From contig NZ_LLXT01000125.1 in NCBI RefSeq assembly GCF_001431625.1, positions 1-64,000 on the forward strand: a stretch of 64,000 nucleotides of DNA, in the 5' to 3' direction. The notes below the pieces were generated by a model, which was not told where the DNA came from, did no database searches, and saw only the letters and a program-made list of their open reading frames with translations. This DNA comes from Stenotrophomonas geniculata ATCC 19374 = JCM 13324 (GTDB lineage: Bacteria > Pseudomonadota > Gammaproteobacteria > Xanthomonadales > Xanthomonadaceae). Below are positions 59,377-64,000 of this stretch, in pieces (position 1 is the stretch's first letter; the number at the start of each line of letters is the position of its first letter). Both the position numbers and the translations under genes were made by a program.

Positions 59377-61602
59377 TTATTCCTTGCCGTCAGACTTGTA
59401 CTCGTAATAGCCGTAGCTGTAATAGCCCGTGGCACGCTTCTCGACCGCATTGAAGATCGCACCCTTGATCTGCACGCCGTTCTGCTCGAAGCGCTGCAGC
59501 GTCAGCTCGATTTCCTTGGCCTGGTTCACGCCGAAACGCGTGACCAGCAGACTCGAGCCCGCGTGGGTGGCGACCAGCGCCGGATCGGTCACAGCCAGGA
59601 TCGGCGGCGTATCGACGATCACCAGGTCGTACTTGCCGGACATGTCCTGCAGCAGCTGCGCGAAGCGCGGGTGCATCAGCAGCTCGGCCGGGTTCGGCGG
59701 AACATCACCACGCACCATGTAATGCATGTTTTCCAGACCGGACACCGGATGGATCACGTCGTCGGTGCTCAGCTTGCCGCCCAGCACATCCGACAGGCCC
59801 TTCTGGTGCGACACACCCAGGATCTTGTGCAGCGTGCCCTTGCGCATGTCGGCGTCGATGACCAGCACGCGCTGGCCCGCCTGCGCAATGACCGCGGCCA
59901 GGTTGGTGGAGACGAAGGTCTTGCCCACGCCCGGGCGCGGGCCCGAGATGGTCAGGATGTTGTTCTTCGCTTCCAGCATGGCGAAGTGCAGGCTGGTACG
60001 CAGGCTGCGCAGTGCCTCCACAGTCGGGTCGGCTGGTGCGGATACCGCCAGCAGGTGCTGGCGACCGTCGGCCACCACGCGCGTACCGTGCTTGCCCTTG
60101 CGCAGCTTGGGCAGCGTATTGGACACGCTGAGCGGGATGGCTGCGTAGACGGGCAAGCCCAGGGCTTCAATGTCTGCCGGGTCTTCGATGCCCGGGTTGA
60201 GCATTCGCTGGAGGAAAACAAAGGCGACGGCGAGCAATGCCCCGAGTAGGGTGCTGACGATAACAATCAAAGCCTTACGCGGCTTAACTGGATTTGCCAG
60301 ATCAACTACCGCGGAGTCGACAATACGCACGTTGCCAACCGCACCTGCGCGGGCTACATCCAGCTGCTGAGCTTGATTCAACAGCGCCGTATACAGCTCG
60401 TTACTTACTTGCAGATCACGTGTCAGGCGCAGCAACTCCTGCTGGGTTTCCGGCAGATCACCCACCTGCTTCTGGAATCCACCCTTGCGACCCTCCAGAT
60501 CACTGATCTGCCGGAGCAGTGCGCGATAGGCCGGATGTTCGCGAGTAAAGCTCCGATCCATCTCAGCTTGTTTCAAGCGCAACTGCTGGATACTCGCCTC
60601 CACAGCGACTTCCTGCTCCAGCAGCCCTTTGGTCTGCATGGTGATATCCACCGACCTAGACTGCGACTGGTAGGCGCTCATGGCGGACTGAGCCTGCTCG
60701 ACCTGACGGCGAATAGTTGGCAGCTGATCCTTTACAAATTGAAGCTGAGACGCCGCTTCCGCAGAGCTCCGGTCCACGTTCTGGCGAACGTAGGCATCGG
60801 CAACTTTCTGCACCAGAGCCTCGGCACGAACGGCATCAGAGTTTTGATAGCGAATTGCCAAGATCCCAGAGTCTTTGCCTTGCTCGACAACCTGCAACTC
60901 ATCCTGAACGCTTGCTACGACATCTAGACGTCGCGTCTTCACCAGCTCAAATCGGACACCAGGATTGCCTTGGAGCCCTGAAACCTCAAGCACTACTCCA
61001 CCGCGACTAAGTGGAACGCCCACCTTGCCGTGCAGCACGCTTTCGCCTTCAGGCCCATACAGAGAAAATTCACCAGCTCCACCTTCGATCTGAAGAATGT
61101 ATTTCTGGTCGATCTGCGATCTGGGGACGTCGAATCGATGGACCTGGAGCGTTTCACCACCCCATGCGTAACTAGCAAGCCCAAGCCAAGGATCGGCAAC
61201 AGGGGCCTGCTCAGTTGGCTTGAAACGGCGTGAAATGAACCCGCCGATCAATGGAAAAAGATGCGGCTCAACTTGCGTATCAAGCTGAAGGGCATCAACA
61301 GCAGCCCCCACAACCGTGCGAGAAGTGAGGAGCGCGACCTCTGTAGTCGCGGCGGTACTGCCTCCACCTCCCAACGAAGCAAGATCGGCAAGACCCGGGA
61401 TGGCGGGAACCTTTGACTCCACCTGAATCATAGCTTCCGCCTGATAAACAGGCTTTGAAAGCAATGCGTAGGCACAGCCAACCGCGAAGAAAATTACCGC
61501 AACCGAGATTATCAACCAACGGCGATCCAACAATATGCCAAGTACTTCGCGCAGATCGATCTCATCGTTCCTTGCGGCCCGGCCTTCCATTTGTTTGGTC
61601 AT
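59377..61602 (-). CDS. polysaccharide co-polymerase / BY-tyrosine kinase (Wzc/GumC-like)
   Basis: 741 residues. Wzz domain (about 15-130) with first membrane segment WLIISVAVIFFAVGCAYAL and Pro-rich exit, a long periplasmic coiled-coil (about 290-410), a second membrane segment (ALIVIVSTLLGALLAVAFVFL), then a cytoplasmic BY-kinase. The kinase has Walker A GPRPGVGKT (about 545), Walker A' VLVIDADMRKG, Walker B LVIVDTPP and a C-terminal Tyr cluster (GYYSYGYYEYKSD). It controls chain length and export of capsule or exopolysaccharide by autophosphorylation of the Tyr tail. Confidence 0.9.
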   Translation of the reverse strand: MTKQMEGRAARNDEIDLREVLGILLDRRWLIISVAVIFFAVGCAYALLSKPVYQAEAMIQVESKVPAIPGLADLASLGGGGSTAATTEVALLTSRTVVGAAVDALQLDTQVEPHLFPLIGGFISRRFKPTEQAPVADPWLGLASYAWGGETLQVHRFDVPRSQIDQKYILQIEGGAGEFSLYGPEGESVLHGKVGVPLSRGGVVLEVSGLQGNPGVRFELVKTRRLDVVASVQDELQVVEQGKDSGILAIRYQNSDAVRAEALVQKVADAYVRQNVDRSSAEAASQLQFVKDQLPTIRRQVEQAQSAMSAYQSQSRSVDITMQTKGLLEQEVAVEASIQQLRLKQAEMDRSFTREHPAYRALLRQISDLEGRKGGFQKQVGDLPETQQELLRLTRDLQVSNELYTALLNQAQQLDVARAGAVGNVRIVDSAVVDLANPVKPRKALIVIVSTLLGALLAVAFVFLQRMLNPGIEDPADIEALGLPVYAAIPLSVSNTLPKLRKGKHGTRVVADGRQHLLAVSAPADPTVEALRSLRTSLHFAMLEAKNNILTISGPRPGVGKTFVSTNLAAVIAQAGQRVLVIDADMRKGTLHKILGVSHQKGLSDVLGGKLSTDDVIHPVSGLENMHYMVRGDVPPNPAELLMHPRFAQLLQDMSGKYDLVIVDTPPILAVTDPALVATHAGSSLLVTRFGVNQAKEIELTLQRFEQNGVQIKGAIFNAVEKRATGYYSYGYYEYKSDGKE

Positions 61603-62196
61603 TGATTCCACTTCATCATCGAAAAATCTCGCGCAGCAACCCAGGGGCGATCCCCGACGAGGCCGCACTTGTTGAGGCGCCGTCACTTGCTGAGGCGCCA
61701 TCAAAGAACCGAAGGTCCTAGATCTTTTACGCGGACAGGAAGCAGGAGCCCGGTCATCGGGCCACATAGCATACCTTGAATTCGACTCAGAGATGAAGGC
61801 CAACGCCATCGACACCATGCGTCTTGAAGACGCACGCGTTGCAACAGGAACACGGGCTGCTATGCTTGGGGGTCGTAGAAGGGAAGCGATGGGCCTAATC
61901 AGCGAAAAAGCGCGCGGCGCCCGAGAACAGCCTGGGCACCCACTGATACGTAGACAAGCTACACGACTGGACGCCCCGCGGAAGACACCCAACTCGCGAC
62001 GCCGCTAGTCACAAGGCGGTCGCAAGTTAGAGCCGTCTTGGGCACTCAAGGACCAATGGATATGGAGTTTCGAATCGGGCAAGCCGCCCAAGAACACACG
62101 GGCATCCTCGCGGACAGCACCTAAGCGCCGACTGCCAGTCTAAAAATGACAATAAGCAGCCGACGATACAAGTTAACGTCATCAAATGGAATTTCA
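61603..62196. promoter_or_regulatory. divergent control region of the polysaccharide locus
   Basis: 594 nt between the BY-kinase and gmd starts with no convincing gene; A+T content rises towards gmd. Two promoters are expected. A weak match to the ops/RfaH element (GGCGGTCGCAAG, 62015-62026) lies 170 nt before gmd but is probably chance. No JUMPstart sequence was seen. Confidence 0.4.
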
Positions 62197-63303
62197 ATGA
62201 GCAAGCGCGCGCTAATTACAGGAATCACCGGACAAGATGGATCTTACCTTGCGGAACTATTGCTGCAGAAAGGCTATGAAGTTCACGGAATCAAACGCCG
62301 ATCCTCGTCCTTCAACACTCAGCGCGTCGATCACATTTATCGTGATCCCCACGATGCAACAAGCAAGTTGCACCTTCACTACGGCGACCTCACAGACTCC
62401 AGCAACCTGACGCGTATCGTCGCGGAAGTTCAGCCCGACGAGGTCTACAACCTAGGCGCGCAAAGCCATGTAGCGGTGAGCTTTGAATCACCGGAGTATA
62501 CCGCGGATGTAGACGCCCTCGGCACCCTCCGGCTGCTGGAAGCCATTCGATTCCTGAAACTATCTGAGAAGACCAGGTTCTATCAAGCCTCAACCTCTGA
62601 ACTTTTCGGGCTTGTCCAAGAATCCCCCCAACGGGAATCGACTCCATTTTACCCTAGAAGCCCTTATGGCGTAGCAAAACTCTACGCTTACTGGATCACC
62701 GTCAATTACCGTGAGAGTTACGGCATGTACGCGTGTAATGGGATCCTGTTCAATCATGAAAGTCCACGTCGCGGCGAGACGTTCGTAACACGCAAGATTA
62801 CACGCGGCTTGGCAAATATCGCACAAGGCCTTGAGGAGTGTCTCTATATGGGAAACCTCGACTCCCTGCGAGACTGGGGCCATGCCAAGGATTACGTCGA
62901 AATGCAGTGGTTGATGCTGCAACAGCAGAAGGCAGTCGACTATGTAATCTCAACGGGCGTTCAATACAGCGTTCGCCATTTCATTGAACTTGCTGCGCTC
63001 GAACTGGGTATCACGCTCCAGTTCGTCGGCGAGGGCGATTCGGAAAAAGCCGTCGTTGTCCGGGTAGAGGGCGACCAAGCACCAAACGTGCGTCCTGGAG
63101 ACACTATCGTGCGCGTTGATCCCCGATATTACCGTCCGGCAGAGGTTGAAACGCTGCTGGGCGACTACGCAAAGGCTGAGCGCGAATTGGGATGGAAGCC
63201 GACCACAACTCTGCAGGAAATGGTTTCTGAAATGATTCAGTCGGATTTGCTGGAAGCCAAAGAGAAGCGCTATCTGATTGCATCCGGCATCCGCGATAGC
63301 TGA
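62197..63303 (+). CDS. gmd: GDP-mannose 4,6-dehydratase
   Basis: 368 residues. NADP motif [21 protein letters not shown], active-site Thr/Glu in TSELFG with Tyr-x3-Lys in [12 protein letters not shown], and [15 protein letters not shown] and [13 protein letters not shown] are diagnostic of Gmd. It makes GDP-4-keto-6-deoxy-D-mannose, the precursor of GDP-rhamnose, GDP-fucose and others. The ATG before [11 protein letters not shown] is chosen; 17 codons upstream are AT-rich and not family-like. Base composition is more A+T-rich than the rest of the window, typical of O-antigen or capsule genes acquired by transfer. Confidence 0.93.
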   Translation: MSKRALITGITGQDGSYLAELLLQKGYEVHGIKRRSSSFNTQRVDHIYRDPHDATSKLHLHYGDLTDSSNLTRIVAEVQPDEVYNLGAQSHVAVSFESPEYTADVDALGTLRLLEAIRFLKLSEKTRFYQASTSELFGLVQESPQRESTPFYPRSPYGVAKLYAYWITVNYRESYGMYACNGILFNHESPRRGETFVTRKITRGLANIAQGLEECLYMGNLDSLRDWGHAKDYVEMQWLMLQQQKAVDYVISTGVQYSVRHFIELAALELGITLQFVGEGDSEKAVVVRVEGDQAPNVRPGDTIVRVDPRYYRPAEVETLLGDYAKAERELGWKPTTTLQEMVSEMIQSDLLEAKEKRYLIASGIRDS

Positions 63304-63310
63304 CAGGGGG

Positions 63311-64000
63311 ATGTTTAGAGCATCGCTAATTTCAGCAGTTACCGCCATCCTAGTGATGGCGGTCAATTTTCTAGTGAGCGTTGTCACTGCTCGAAGCTTG
63401 GGCCCCGAAGGTCGAGGCGCATTCTACTCAGTGCAGGTCTTTGCACTTTTTGTAGCCTCCGCTGCGCAGCTGGGACTCGGACAGGCCATGGTCTATGCAG
63501 TGCGCGCGAAAATTATTCAGTTCGGCGCTGCCTATGACCGCTCAAGTGCGTTGACCACTATACTTTCCGTGTGCCTCGCTGCCGCCACATTCCAGGTTTT
63601 TCTTTCAGAGGGAGATGTCAGTAAATGGACCGCACTCTGCTACGCGGCAGCGGTTTCTATTACCATCTTTTGCGGCTTCTGCGCCCAGCTGGACAGTTCA
63701 CTTAAAGCATATAATTTTGCAAGAATCGGATTGCCAGTCTTGGTCCTCCTAGGCCTTTGCGCTGCATCACTAGCTGAAACGCTTAGCCTGAGAGTCGCCA
63801 TCGACATACAAGCAGCCGCGACGCTAGTTATTGCATGCGGGACATGGCTATACCTCCGGAGGAAATTTCGCAGCAAGTCGTCCGATCCGAGCCTGCATCA
63901 GGGGCCGAGTAACGCCAACAGGCAATCACTCATGGGACTTGGATTGAAGTTCCACGTGACGACCATGACTGGAATCATCGCAACGAATGCTGACAAGATC
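63311..64000 (+). CDS. Wzx-like polysaccharide flippase (partial, runs off the window)
   Basis: Open from ATG 7 nt after the gmd stop, preceded by AGGGGG, to the last base (230 codons). The N-terminus MFRASLISAVTAILVMAVNFLVSVVTARSLGPEGRGAFYSVQVF is typical of polysaccharide-unit flippases, with six or more hydrophobic segments up to residue 180. It should export the lipid-linked repeat unit made with GDP-deoxysugar from gmd. Only the N-terminal half is present, so the name is provisional. Confidence 0.8.
   Translation, partial: MFRASLISAVTAILVMAVNFLVSVVTARSLGPEGRGAFYSVQVFALFVASAAQLGLGQAMVYAVRAKIIQFGAAYDRSSALTTILSVCLAAATFQVFLSEGDVSKWTALCYAAAVSITIFCGFCAQLDSSLKAYNFARIGLPVLVLLGLCAASLAETLSLRVAIDIQAAATLVIACGTWLYLRRKFRSKSSDPSLHQGPSNANRQSLMGLGLKFHVTTMTGIIATNADKI

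Noticed and set aside
61793-62008. 71-aa basic protein in the BY-kinase/gmd gap
   Set aside because: Arg-rich low-complexity sequence without ribosome site; typical chance frame.
62015-62026. ops element for RfaH before gmd
   Set aside because: Only partial match to the consensus and no JUMPstart context.

Overview
The window is a GC-rich gammaproteobacterial chromosome segment. Several gene families, the LpxO-type lipid A hydroxylase, two TonB-dependent receptors and many copies of a GTAG-type palindrome (the SMAG repeat of Stenotrophomonas maltophilia) point to Stenotrophomonas, most likely the S. maltophilia complex. Most genes read as core chromosome. No rRNA, tRNA, CRISPR array or transposase was recognised.

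Layout. 0.2-8.4 kb: mechanosensitive channel, lipocalin, FAD oxidoreductase, two PepSY proteins and a PhoP/PhoQ-like two-component pair. 8.5-14.8 kb: divergent polyamine genes speA and speE, lpxO, a Kdo-kinase-like protein, a PII protein and ubiK. 14.8-23.7 kb: an accessory block with arr (rifamycin ADP-ribosyltransferase), small orphan genes and a compact operon that looks like a new ribosomal peptide (RiPP) system. That operon has a His-rich 102-aa precursor, an HEXXH-type putative peptide beta-hydroxylase, an unrecognised protein, a SAM-methyltransferase-like protein and two MacB/FtsX-type permeases, with a divergent XRE regulator beside it. The block lies between ubiK and comM, which are near neighbours in related genomes, so it is probably an insertion. 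23.8-32.3 kb: comM, two small unknown genes, a TonB receptor, a HAD phosphatase, an ExoD-like protein and a sorbosone-dehydrogenase-like lipoprotein operon.

32.6-35.0 kb: a kexin-like secreted subtilase without a propeptide, overlapping a small secreted gene that probably supplies the propeptide/chaperone in trans. 35.1-39.8 kb: cyoABCD quinol oxidase followed by a Sco-type lipoprotein. 40.0-43.9 kb: two MocR-type (GntR plus aminotransferase) regulators around a two-gene membrane/thioredoxin-like unit, with two near-identical palindromic operators. 44.1-47.8 kb: a TonB receptor overlapping a Tat-exported PLP enzyme reminiscent of PvdN, with a divergent AraC regulator. 48.8-58.2 kb: alpha/beta hydrolase, VOC protein, TPM-domain protein plus M3 peptidase operon, lipoprotein, YiiX-like hydrolase, a glutamine-rich micro-protein, an atoE-like transporter with an apparent N-terminal frameshift, and ubiA. 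58.3-64.0 kb: start of a surface polysaccharide locus (galE, a Wzc/GumC-like BY-kinase, divergent gmd and a Wzx-like flippase cut by the window end), with clearly higher A+T from about 62 kb.

How genes work together: PhoPQ and LpxO fit outer-membrane adaptation; speA/speE make polyamines; cyoABCD feeds quinol-dependent respiration; the galE-wzc-gmd-wzx group makes and exports a polysaccharide. The RiPP-like operon, the split protease/propeptide pair and the TonB receptor/PLP pair are self-contained two- to six-gene systems and the most interesting content. All functional calls come from reading the sequence; no database search was run.
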